Source of the DNA: Antedon mediterranea
Lineage: Eukaryota > Echinodermata > Crinoidea > Comatulida > Antedonidae
Reading direction: 5' to 3'
Assembly: GCF_964355755.1 (NCBI RefSeq)
Contig: NC_092680.1
Coordinates: 21,431,001 to 21,495,000 of the forward strand
DNA length: 64,000 nucleotides
In this document: piece by piece, positions 23,833 through 35,873 of the stretch
Position numbering within the stretch: position 1 is the first letter of the stretch
Layout of the letters: every line of letters starts with the position of its first letter
Program-made: the position numbers and the translations under genes
Notes under the pieces: generated by a model
What the model was told of the DNA's origin: nothing
The model's input: the letters and a program-made list of their open reading frames with translations, nothing else
Databases searched by the model: none

Positions 23833-26156
23833 GAACTGAATTGGTTAACAAGCAACTAGTTGTTGGCAAATATCCACGCAATGAATTACGATGACGTCAC
23901 TAACTCATTAAGCTTAGGATCTATTTAATTATGCTTTACTGTTACTGTCCAGGTATCATTTTTTAGTTTCACATACAGTTTCATTTTGACACATTAATTG
24001 AATGAACGCAACACGAAGGACGGTTACGCCAAATAAAAAATACTGTAGCCTATTATAGGCCTACAATATTGTTTGCTCAGTGTTAACCATCCAAGTTTAC
24101 TCTAATGTGACCCCCCCCCCCCCCACCCTTCAACAAAATCCTGAGTAAAAATATCCCATTTCGTTCGCCATAATAACAACTTACCATTCGGCACGAACGG
24201 TCCGTGCGGAAGGCTCATGTGATGTGTCTGACCAAATCGATACATTCTCACACACATGTTGTCGATTTCTACCAATCAAGTTGTATACTCGCTAGAATTC
24301 TATCTACATTCTCCACTTGGCAAACCTCTCGCCAATAATGCTACGTCACGAGTCTTTACAGACAATGTTATTATATACTGCAAACTATTGTTAAATTTAA
24401 ACTTATAGTGCAACAGATGTGAATTAAGTCTATCAAGCATGGACTTACTGTTTTGGCGCTTTCTTTATGTCGTCTGCGCACGGAGACATTTCTGTGGAAG
24501 ATTTAATGAATTACAGCGTTAACTACATGAGCAGAAATCAATTGAACAGAAAAGGTAGTGTTAAAATTGAAATTATCATTAACATTTTGACCCAGAAAAA
24601 ACAAGAGAAAATGTTACCGCATACTAAGAACTTACATACCCCCTGTAGACGTCTGTCGCTATAGGCTAACGCGGCTGTCGTTGCTATGGAAATGTACGTA
24701 ACATAGTTTTTGGCATGTATATCTGAATTGTAGTTGTTTATCTAGGTGTTGATGCAATAAATTCGATATTTTTTGTAAGCTACTATTAATACAAATCATT
24801 TTGCTATAGGGTGGAGAGCTAAGCCTAATTAGTTGGGCGAGTCTGATCGGCTTCTTGTCTGGCGTATCAATGGTTTCTCACCTCCTATCCCAGCTTAGGG
24901 TGACAGGTGAGCAGAACGAATGGAATACGGTTCAATTCCTAGTATAATATAACGCGGATCAGGGTAAATGATTGAAATGAATAAAAGCGCATAAACCCAT
25001 CCATGCGAGAGACGGGAAATGGTCTTAACGAATTAACTATGATTTGTGGATTAAATATTTGAAAAACCACTTCAGAGAGACCGTTAGCTTTATTCGGTAG
25101 TGGCTATTTTGAGCTGATTAATTCTGACAGCGGGTTGGTTGTTATGGGAAGTAGTTCAGGTCCTATACATCCTAAAGCATGGCCCTTAATAACGCGTAAA
25201 TAGTTCATGTTTTGGTCAAGGTAATAAATATAAGGGGTAGCAGTGCATCTGATTGTATTTGATTTCCGTTCGGGTTTTCAGTATGGAATCCCGCCTTCCT
25301 CTCTCCCCCAAAATACATGTCCTTGAAGATGGTAGGTTCCTAGCACTTTATTGGTCACGTTCGTTGAGAAAAACAACTTGTTTTTGATATTAAACTACCT
25401 TAGAAATTATTATCAAATATAAAATAATGAAATATATGTACGAAATCTTAAGCATAAATATCGAATTAAATAAAGTTAGCCATTTGCTGTTAAACACAGG
25501 CACGGGAGGAAAAAAGAGGTTATATTAAATGTCAGCAATCTGCTGTCTAAAAAACAAATTGAATTTAATTTATTTCACAGAGGTCTTTAATTTACTGAAA
25601 GCCTTGAGGATTAAGTACTAAAATTGATATATTCAATAGGTCAATTTGTAATAGTAATCAAATGACAGTGTCACCTGGGGCGGGGGTGGGTCTGACAATC
25701 TCCCCTGAGGTCAATTACAAGAAGTATCAAGAGAATGTATCGATGTAGGCCGGTTCGATTATCAATTATTGCCGCAGCGGCACTCCATAGAGATGATTCG
25801 TCAGGACATGATAAGGGACGCCACAGATAGCTCAACACCCGCTAAACTAAAAATCCAAATTCTAACTTAAAATAAATCTAAAAGAGACAAAAATGATCCA
25901 TAAAGATGAAATATTGACAATCATCTTAATGAAAATTGATGGCAGGTTAGATACTGTATATCATTTAATACGAATACCTCCTTTGGGGGACATCCCTCGT
26001 ATTAAGAACGGGAGGCTTTCCAGTGAAATTAACTAAGGGGTGCGTTATGCTTTAACACTATCATATTATTACCAACACACATTCAGAGGACAACCCGACG
26101 GAATCCTTAATATGTGAGTTTTACTGTAATTTTTCAAACGTTATGTTCAAAATGGT
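23833..26156. other. AT-rich non-coding stretch
   Basis: No supported gene. Poly(C) run at about 24112-24124. A B-box-like GGTTCAATTCC at about 24930 has no convincing A box at the right distance. GAATGAACGCAACACGAAGG near 24000 may be a scrap of family B. Confidence 0.65.
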
Positions 26157-26253
26157 GATGTCTTGGAATAGTGATACAATGGAAGCACTTGGTTAGCATT
26201 GATAGTAATAACGAAAGCACATTTTACTTTAAAATATAAAATAGTGCAGTATA
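26157..26253 (+). repeat. Dispersed repeat, copy 1 (pair with 27.2 kb)
   Basis: GATGTCTTGGAATA, GGAAGCACTTGGTTAGC, TTGATAGTAATAA and ACATTTTACTTTAAA recur in order at 27193-27284, same strand, about 1 kb away. Confidence 0.75.
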
Positions 26254-26724
26254 ACAAATGGGTTTGATAGCCAGCCTGCTGACAAGTGACCTGCGGAATA
26301 TCTAGCACAAAACCTGCTCTATCTTACTCATCTACTCACAGTTGATTCTGAAACAGGGAAACTATTTAATCGTCTGAAAACAAACTTTACTTATGTACGA
26401 GAGTTTGATAATCAATCACAGCCGGGTTCTTTGAGCATTATGCGGCATCGCACATTATTTTGTATAGGTTGCAGTCATGGGTAAAATTTATTTTTCATAA
26501 TCCATGATTATAATCTAATGGTCTGGCCTCATGTATGTTTTGGTACGATGTCAAAATTTCATATATGCCATTCATTTAGGCCTCCTATATTGCAATATCT
26601 GGCAATACGTGAAGTCGAATACGAAGCCCTAAAACATTTAATCACATCGAACTCGCAGTTGACGCGCAGAACACGACGTATATTTTTGCACAGGACACAT
26701 TTTGCCCCGTAATGTGTGTTTAAT

Positions 26725-26847
26725 TTCATACTACAGGCGCAACACGAATTGACCAATCACAAACGTTGGATTATTCGAACTGTCACTTGTCATTGGTCAA
26801 CTCGCTTGCGTTGCTTCTTCGTCCTTGCATTGCGTCTCTAGTTGTAT
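26725..26847. mobile_element. MITE family B copy
   Basis: Left arm AGGCGCAACACGAATTGACC is short. The centre AATCACAAACGTTGGATTAT pairs with CTTGTCATTGGTCAACTCGC. The right arm has TTGCGTTGC and TTGCATTGCGTC, then CTAGTTGTA. Confidence 0.65.
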
Positions 26848-27192
26848 AGGCCTACACTGACTCTCTCACGCGGACTTTTTTTCACTATTACCATGCTGTC
26901 AAACAATGTATGTTTGTAAGAGTATTGCTAATTGCTTATGGTGTCATGTTTAGACATGGTAATGAGTGCATTTCTGCGTTATAATGCTAGTGTTAAAAAG
27001 TAAGAATTTTAAATTAGTGAAGCGTGTAGACGGTTTAACACGCGTGTAATGAATACACACGAAAAGCTGTTGATGAGAGGTGAAATGTTAAGGACGTGTA
27101 TTGATAACGCGTGCGTGCGTACACGCGTCTTCACTTTTTAGTGACGCGATTGCGTGTGCTTGTCCTAAGTTAATAGTTAGCATATTTATATT

Positions 27193-27284
27193 GATGTCTT
27201 GGAATATTGTATGTGGAAGCATTTGGTTAGCGTTGATTGTAATAATAAAAATACATTTTACTTTAAATAAGTAGTACACTATAA
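27193..27284 (+). repeat. Dispersed repeat, copy 2 (pair with 26.2 kb)
   Basis: About 92 bp matching 26157-26253, with scattered substitutions and small gaps. Confidence 0.75.
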
Positions 27285-29768
27285 ACACGAAAGCAATTTA
27301 AATAGCTTACTTTAAAAGAGAGAGAACCATGTGCTTTCAATCAGTACTACATTAATTAGGTATTCAGTCGTTTTTACACCAAATCATATAACATTCATTA
27401 TTTTACTTCTCGGAATATTGTTACTGTTAGTCAATACCAGTACGAAAACATAAGGCTATTTATAGACTATACGCTAATTACAAAGTTGACCAGTTGGTCA
27501 AGGTTATGTTTAATTGTTACGATAGTTTTTAAGTCGAGTCTTAAGTCGCATTGAACGCTGTATTGGTAGGGTGTTCAACATGTCCCTACCGTTGCCTCGG
27601 GTCAGCTTAGCTAGCCCGCTACCACTCCTCACACGTATTGACCAAAACCTCAAGTTACAGTATTTAAAAACTACAAACAATCCAACGGAAATAACAGGCG
27701 TCATTTCTATAGAATTTAATAATGGGGTCCATCAAGTAATAGTAATTTATTCTTGTTTATAAAGCATTAGTCGATTAAAGAAATGGAACAGATGATAGAA
27801 CGGATTAAACGGGTGATGTAAAAAAGGGGTCAGACGAAATCCTTCCCAAGGTCTATTTTGAAAAGTTTAACGTTGCTTAATAAAAGCTCATTCACACGCC
27901 TTGTTTACTCTGCATTGTAAAGCTCAATCAATGTTTTCAAAAACTGTACTAATTGTGTCATTTTTGTTCAATTTAGTGGAAACACAGACGAACACTGCTA
28001 TTTTATTTCACAATGGAGCTCCTTATGTGTTGCTTTATAAATATTCGTTTTTTAAATTCTTTAATTTCCTTTAGTTCCGCTCAAGAATTCAAGGCTGCGA
28101 AAAGTTTTAGCAAACTATTTGTATGAATGAAACCGATCTATGAGACGAGTATGCTCGAATTAAGACGAAGAAAACAACTATTTAGTTTTAAAATTACAAA
28201 AAGTACATGCCAACCCGATTATTTATTTTATTTTTTAAAGAGATATACATTCCTGTTAGCTACCTATGTGCTTGCCTATAATGAGTAGTTAATAAAGTTT
28301 GAAATAATCGTTTGATTTGAACCAAGTAGTTAACAAACGATAATGGAGAAGTGTGTTTAGGCCTATAGGCCTACTACCAATATTATGTCAGTGGCGGATA
28401 CATGATGAAGAAAAGGGCCAAATGAATCCTATGTTACGCTTACATAGGTAATATTGTTACTTATGAATTAAAATATAAATTTCCTTCCAATGTTACATAA
28501 CAGTATCCTTTATTCATATACGATTGCAGACTCGTCCGCTTGTGTCGGAGTGGAACTTGTAACAGCGTGATGAAAAGCTAAACTGTAGGTGGCGCTCTAC
28601 AACACGATTACGAAATACAGTAATACTAATAGCTCTCTAACATTATGATTACAACATAAATTATGATCTTATTATATTAATTGTTTTAAATGCATATAGC
28701 TTTTTATTTTAAACATAAAGTTCGGTCAGACAGGCTATTTAGAAACATTGATGCCAAGGACAAAATAATTTCCTAGCGAGGTACCCACCAACGGCTAGGC
28801 CTATGTAATGCAAATACATGTTTAAAGATAAAAGTCGGTGAAGCAAAGTTCAAGTTCACGACGTAAAGTATAGCTTAAACTATAATATTTAAAACTTTAA
28901 ACACCTTTTGACCCATTAATGAACTTGGCGGCGTCACCTTGTATAAAAATGTAAAAAGTAGTGATTTACGATTAAAACAATAATTCATGGAAAATATGAT
29001 AGACCACCAGATTGTTGTCCTTGGGAATATTATCGAATATAATCGGTAGGTATTTAAGCTTCTACTTAATGTATATACCACCGCACTTAGCATGGGTCAT
29101 GTTGTATACAATGGCAGGCATTCCATTATGGTCATCCTCATGTAGCTTACATACGATACCACGTTACCAACTGTTACATAGCCAACATGTCTCGATCGGA
29201 CCTCTGCATTTTCTTAATACATAAGCCCACCTCTACATCTACGAATATAACTACATCCGTGTAGTTATACCTATGCCTAAATAGTAGGTATATGGTAACT
29301 TAAATATAATAGTGTAGAGATCATATCCCGTGCAGCCGTGCACTTTACACGAACTCAGCAGCGCAGTTGTGAGCCTGTCCCCGGGCTAAACGATATGAAC
29401 TAAATACACCATGATCATGCCTTTCTAAGTAGCTAATTCCTGGTACTGTATTCAGACCATAAGTCTGCCGGCAATTAATGCAAATATATGACATTGCAGA
29501 GCTTGTTTCTTGCAATATATATTTTTTAAGCAATATTTTAGGATGCTCTACCTATCTTGTACTACCTTTCTTTTTAGAACACACAAGAAAGCAAATAAGA
29601 CGATCGGGAAAAAAACTAATCCCTACCAAAACATAATTACCCCCATTATACTGAACCAACCTTTTATAATTCAAAAAACTTAAATTAGGCCTAACATATA
29701 TAATTATAATGTTGGCCTGTGTTATTGCATTCCGCGGCACGGCGACAAATAGAGCGGCATCATTTGGA
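27285..29768. other. AT-rich non-coding stretch
   Basis: No supported gene. Frames of 63-72 codons at 27510-27762 and 28875-29224 overlap on opposite strands and have no recognisable domain. Confidence 0.7.
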
Positions 29769-29888
29769 AAAACCCACAATTCAAAGGGGACAAAATATGT
29801 AAGGAGAAGGTGACACCAACAAACAAATAAAACCCACAATTCAAAGGGGACGAAAGATGTAAGGAGAAGGTGACACCAACAAAACAAA
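29769..29888. repeat. 60-bp tandem duplication
   Basis: Two copies, exactly 60 bp apart, of AAAACCCACAATTCAAAGGG ... AAGGAGAAGGTGACACCAAC, differing at only a few bases. As 60 is divisible by three, the minus strand keeps open frames (111 codons at 29552-29887; 70 at 29722-29934) with a repeated 20-residue block. These are probably artefacts. Confidence 0.93.
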
Positions 29889-30196
29889 TAAAACCAGTCT
29901 TCTCAGACGACAGAACCATAAATATATTTATCATTTTCCTTTAGTTTATTTTTTTGAAATAATTTCCCGAATGATCGTAAAACTGCGATCCATGTTTCTA
30001 AATAGTCATCGAATCAAAAGTACGAACTGGCCTAATGACGAAGCAGTCTGACAACATTCAATTATACAGTATTTAGCGCCAAGATAAGACGTACAATTTT
30101 GTCAGAAAAGGTTGTACGATGCTTAATATTCTGATCTTTTATACAATGTGATGATAAACAATTTAGACTGTATTTTTTAAATCAAAATCAAGTTCT

Positions 30197-30316
30197 CTTG
30201 TTTGGTTCCCACTAGGGCAATCACGACGCGAGATATAATTATTATTAACTGTCGCTTGTCATGGTAAACGCGCTTGCGTTGCCCCTTACGTTGTTGCGTT
30301 GCGCACACGCTTAGTT
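30197..30316. mobile_element. MITE family B copy
   Basis: Left end TTTGGTTCCCACTAGGGCAA matches the family terminus. The right arm has CGCTTGCGTTGC and GTTGCGTTGCGC. The central palindrome is partly decayed (GTCGCTTGTCATGGTAAACG). Confidence 0.65.
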
Positions 30317-30984
30317 AACGCGTTCTGGCGGCATCAGACGAAACTTGGTTCGTGTCTAATGATTGATATTGTCTGTTACTAATGAATATGATACTTCAGG
30401 GCCAATTATACGTATTGTTTTAATTCCGGATATAATTCGAATTGTGGGATTTAATATAGTTCCATAAGCTAGTTAGGCCTACATTGTCATAGCAACGAAA
30501 ATAGCCAGACGTTAACATAAAATTAAATTATGAAATAAAAGTTAAATTAAATAATCAAAATAGCTCTTATGACACATTATGGGCAGAGGTCTGACAGCTG
30601 AAACAAGCAAAAATGGACGAAAACCAGACCATCTTGTTAACATGTATTAAATGCATTGAAATGATAAGAAAATCACATTTAAAATTACCGGAGCACAAAT
30701 ACAGACCCACAGTGATTAAGCAATTTTTTATTTACTTAGAATTTGGCCGATTTGACGTTTTATAGATGATTGTTGATGTATTAGAAATGACAGAGTGAGG
30801 GAGAGGTAAAGTAATGCTTTCAAGTCACCATCCGTTATACTGAAGGCAAACAGGAAACTTTAAGGAATATGTGTGTCACTTCTAAAGCCACAGTAAATTC
30901 CTGGAATAGACTAAGAGTAGAATTGAACCAAAGAACCTCTGAAAATGTGAGTACGCGGTTGAAGATATGTTAAAAGATATAACC

Positions 30985-31055
30985 ATCAATCGCGTCGTGA
31001 TTGGTCAAATTATTTGCGTTTATGCGCGTAAATCATTACGTTGCGTAGGAACAAA
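30985..31055. mobile_element. MITE family B, right-half fragment
   Basis: TCGTGATTGGTCAAATTATT, TTGCGTTTATGCGCG, then TTACGTTGCGTAGGAACAA. Confidence 0.5.
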
Positions 31056-32498
31056 TTTCAAGATACAGAATTAGGCCTAATATTATCGTCAACGCCACTT
31101 ATCTACGTCAACTCTTCAGAATGCATTACGTCACAAAAACAATTACTATAGTAGGCTAATTAGTAATTAGCCCTAGAAAATTATTATTGAACACGAAAAG
31201 TAAAATAAGTATCAGGGCCGTAACCAGCATGAGGCAGTCTAAAATGTTCAATTTTCATCACCCGATCCCAATTCCCCAGCACAGATTGTCATATTTTATA
31301 TTAATAATTAGGCAAACAAATAAGGCATCTTTGTCTTGTCTGTTTTTAACCTGTCTCTACGGCCTTGAGTATCCGTACACACTGTCAGCGTATGAACGTG
31401 CGCCAACAATGTGCTAAATGTTTTAAAATATATTATTTTTGTTTTAAATGAGGCTAATTTAAACGTTTAACCAAAAATTGCATTGAGATTCACCTATGAT
31501 TCGTCGATTGTTTACTAAAACAACCAATTTAAAAATTAGCGGATTCATAAAATCGCTGTATCATCTTCCTTCAGTCCCACATGTGAACAATTTTGTATAT
31601 ACATGTTCATGTATCTCAATTAAATTATAACGTCTAAGGACTTCCGAAGAGTAGGAAATACTCGAGTTTATTCATTCTAATATGCTAAAAACACCACAAC
31701 AAAAATTAAGTAAAAGCTCCCGAAAGAGAAATTAATTTCCGAGAAGTTAGGAAAATCGAAGCGGTTGCTATTGATCAATGTGCCCTTACGAGGTCATTGA
31801 GAGACAGTGTTTAGACCACGCGAAAGTGTTTTTGCACGATCACCGCTTCCAGCAACATAGTGGGCATGAATAGGAAGACAATACATCCGAATATGTTACA
31901 AATGTTATTAATAACCACCAACAATATGTGTTCTAAGAACAGGCGACTACGAACCATCGATCGTGCGGTCATGACGAGAAAAGAGTGTCACGGATTCATT
32001 GCCGTTTATAGAACGCTATACTCATGTTTATATTGGAAAAGACAAGTATGTCCCCTTCCCTCACCTTGACCTCCCTCCCTGACACAATCAAAGTTTATAT
32101 TTTAAAAAGTTGGAACATGCCCAATTAGGCTCACACATTATAATAGCAAACACAAATGATGGCGTGAATGATATTAATGCTAGTATATCTTCAAGAATTT
32201 GTTTATATATTTATTTATTACGATATAAATGGGCCCTATATTCCTGGTGTGGTACAGTTATATCAACCTCTCACACTATACTGTACCGGTACTGTAGTAT
32301 GTGTAATACATTTGACTTCGAAAAAAACATGAGTTGTTAAATTAGGTATAATTCTACAGCAGTTGTTATACCTGTTACGTTATTAAAAGTTTTAAATCCA
32401 ATGTATTTCCTGATACCGTCATGCTTAGGGTTAATAGGAAATATAGACTTGTCTGTATATTTATTGTGTTTTATGTTTAGTTCAATATTCGACGTTTT

Positions 32499-32570
32499 CG
32501 AATTTTTTTCCCCCTCAAGTGTTACACGTATGAAACGCCATATATGCCAAAATAGTTATCTTTTTACTAA
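32499..32570 (+). repeat. Dispersed repeat, copy 2 (pair with 21.4 kb)
   Basis: TCGAATTTTT, then ACGTATGAAACGCCATATAT, then GCCAAAATAGTTATC. It overlaps an open frame at 32401-32628, which further discounts that frame. Confidence 0.55.
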
Positions 32571-33881
32571 TATTAAGTTAAAATTCAGTGTAAAGAACCT
32601 AGACTACAATCAATATGATGGTACATGACTACCATCCGTGTTCTGGTATCAGCTTCCGAAAGTTTAATGAATAATTAATTTTCAGTAAAAAGAATGACAT
32701 CAAAACGTCAATCAATTTACGCTACATTTACGAGACAGATTGAGAACATAATTGACAGATGACGTCACACTGGTGTTGCATAATATGTCTGCAAAGATTC
32801 CTCTCCGTGTTAACAAATTAGATAACTCATTTGCATAAATTAAAGATAACTCATTTACATCATTTGTTACTACTATACACTACCTAGCTGCCACTGCAGA
32901 ATTTCAGATTTTTAGACATAAACTTTACTTACTTAAGTTAGTTTCGAATTACATAATGACATTAAAGTACATGTATTAATATTAAAAGGTCATCTAAGTT
33001 CGACATTTAAAATCCACAGCCTGTCAATCAGACGTCATGAAATGCCCCATTGGCCAATTAAACACAAACAAAATAACATCAAATGTAAACAAACCCGCCA
33101 CAGACGATCCTTATTGGCCTCAATCCCATCTATCTTTTCTTCAACTTTCTTTTTATTTCTAAATGATCTTTTTAATTTGAAATATTTGTAAATCATTCCT
33201 ATTTTTTATGTTACAAAATTAAATCTGTACAACTTCATATGACATTGTTTTCTTTCAGTTTCTCTTTCTTCGTTTAAATGTAGCAATGATATTTTTTTAG
33301 TAAACTTATCTGTAATGTAATGTCATGTCATGTAAGCTTTGCTGGGATAAAATTTATCAAAAAACTGTAACGTGCACAAACATCATGCAAGTAATGTGAT
33401 GGCACGCTGTGGAACGCTTTGATTCATACGTTTTGCGCTTTTAATACATACATGGTATATAATGTCATGCTTCAAATCTACAGACAAGGTATAAACGTGA
33501 TACGTGTATTCACAGGCCATTGTAGTGAGTATGGCACGCCATAAGTGAGATTATGGAAAGGTATAATTCATACGCATGATACAACATGCACAACCACATG
33601 TAATGAAACTACATTGAAAGGGAGGCATGTGTAGATAATGTAAAAATAAATAATGTTTATGTTTATCGCATGTTTAATGAGATATTGACGAGTCATCGAT
33701 AAACGAGGTTAGGCAAAAGAGACTAGATAATTAACGAGGGTATATTTATAGTAAAATCTTTACAAGATTTTTTTGTATTCAGACTTTGAGTTTGTTCTAA
33801 TTATAAAATCAAGAATTGAAATATATCTGTAATCATTTAAAATTAATTTTTTTTTCGGTGAAAGTGAACAACTTTATTATA

Positions 33882-33955
33882 ACTACAAAATGGTCTATTA
33901 AAAATTTGATTTATTGAGCTTCATTTTCATGTTTTGGGAGACAATACAACTTTAA
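33882..33955 (+). repeat. Dispersed repeat, copy 2 (pair with 19.9 kb)
   Basis: AAAATGGTCTATTAAAAATT, TTCATTTTCATGTTTTGGGA and GACAATACAACTTT align with 19944-20021. Confidence 0.5.
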
Positions 33956-35693
33956 AATTTAGTCATAAACATGGTTATAAAGTCCACAACACGATTCTTT
34001 AAAAAATGTTAGGCCTATTAAATGGTTATCTAATAAACGCTTCAGTAATATCAATTGGCCGAGTCATCATTGGGTAAAATAAACAGTGCAATGGCCAACA
34101 AATCACCTCTTTCTAAGAGATCTATAATTCAATACTTCTGTTTTAACTAAACCTCTTTCCCTACTTTGGATTATTCATTTCCCTCAAGCATGTGAATATA
34201 TCAGCACACTCTCTCAGCTCGAAACCTCAACGATGGACTTTCTCTTTGCAATCCAGTTTGACGTCTTCGTACCTGGGCTGGATTAGCGTGTATCTATCAA
34301 AAATCAAATTGGAACGATCATGATGATGTCACAGGTCACATGACTCAATATTTAAGTGTAAATAAAATGTATCATTTTGATCATGATTTGTCCAGTAACA
34401 GTGACATATTGTTTGCTTCTGCTGCACTGAAACGAAGATATACGTCTCACTTCGTAATATAATATGTCATAGTTTTAAAAATGTATAGGCCTAATATCAC
34501 CGTAAATATTTGGGCAACCATTTAGTTACGACGATGTCGATGATTCACAGACGGAATATCACACTTTTAAATCATAGGCCCAGCCCTGATACAAAAAGAC
34601 CGAGACTCATTTATGCAAATCATAAAGAGAGAATTCGTGACCTAAATTTGTGAATGGATTGTCAGGTTATACTTTATCAATTTTTTTTTAAATTTCGTTA
34701 TCATAAACGCGTCTTCATCGCCCATAAATGCGTCATAATCACGTCCGTAAGTTATATTTAATGGAAGGTGGTTGCTATGCCACACATCGTAATTAATTAA
34801 GCAAATTAGTTACCGTAATTCATATCACACGTGTGTCATTAATTCACGATAAACCCCCCGTGGGACGCGCGCACACAAGTCGGCGGTTTTAGCCCGTCTA
34901 TGCTAGTATCATTGTTCTATTTCCCCGGGGTATAACACGATCACTAGGCCTACTCAAATGGTTTAATGCCATGATTTCTAATGTTAAACATTTTGATACA
35001 TAGTAATTCTTTCATCATGATGGGTACTAAAAGGCATTGAGAGAGTCGTGCTACGGAGACTGATGTTTTTAGAAGGTTGAATGGAACATGATTGATTGCG
35101 CCGATTAAACTAAGACCGCTTATAGCTATCTTTGCTATTGTATTCGTTAAGTGAATATTATTGAATATTATTGAGGATTAAAGATGAGGGATAAACCGGT
35201 CCCTACGGGAATTTACCCTTCGACGTGAACTTACAAAACTAGGTCTCAATGCGCCATGATTATAATAAAATAATGGACAGGTCTACATTTACTTGTAAAA
35301 TGTACAGTATTTGTATCGTAAAGTGACAGGCTATCCTAAGCCTACTAAATCATAACAAAATAAGCCTCCCAGTTGATGTCGTATCAAAGAAAAGTACCTA
35401 TAGGTGGATTAGAAAAAAAACATTGAAAGAGGGAACTTGTCGATACGAAAACAATTTGAATTTATAAAAAACAAATTTCTATTTATCTATTTGTCCATTA
35501 AAATTGTTGTCAACGATTCCCGATTTTTATTTTGATTTTGCAGTTTAAGATCCAGTGAGTGTTCTTATAAAACCAGCAAAATTTTCAGAATTGTTAACAA
35601 ACATGTTTTTTTTTTTGGCGATGATTAAACACATCCTGAAGTTAGTGATCGATTTAGTAATGCCACTCTGTATTTAGTCATACGGGGAGATCA

Positions 35694-35873
35694 ATGATTG
35701 ATGCCGTCCCGCAGACGATCAGAAGAAACGCGGGAAATGCGAGGTGGCTGATCGGTTGGAAGTTACCAAACAGGTGCTGTCGGTTTTGCCACATTAGAAC
35801 GAGTATGGCACGTCAGGACGGACAAAAACGGATATGCTTCAACTGTAAATGTGTAACATGTGCACTTTGCTGA
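35694..35873 (+). pseudogene. Possible piggyBac-like transposase C-terminal cysteine-rich remnant
   Basis: A 59-codon frame with ATG at 35694 and TGA at 35871; the in-frame register is open back to a stop at 35658. The first third reads GRSMIDAVPQT-like (counting the codons just upstream), then LPNRCCRFC at residues 24-32, then CFNCKCVTCALC at the end. PiggyBac-type transposases end in a zinc-binding cysteine-rich domain preceded by a basic linker and a P-x-R-R-C-x-x-C-like start, and the order and spacing here resemble that. The usual final PCF-x-x-YH segment is missing. No catalytic DDD domain is seen upstream, nor TTAA-flanked ends. If the call is right, this is a decayed last exon or fragment. 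It could also be chance. AATAAA follows just after the stop. Confidence 0.35.

Larger units (their letters stand above)
31056..35693. other. Long AT-rich non-coding stretch
   Basis: No supported gene over about 4.6 kb. Frames of 69-76 codons between 31187 and 32628 show nothing recognisable. A short duplication, AGATAACTCATTTGCATAAA, lies at 32819-32862. Two dispersed-repeat copies (32.5 and 33.9 kb) are listed separately. Confidence 0.65.

Noticed and set aside
24800-24960. tRNA gene or SINE head from GGTTCAATTCC near 24930
   Set aside because: No A box at a proper distance, and the segment cannot be folded by eye into a cloverleaf.
29552-29934. 111- and 70-codon minus-strand frames with a repeated block
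   Set aside because: The repeated block is the 60-bp tandem duplication. Two registers are open simultaneously and no domain is recognisable.
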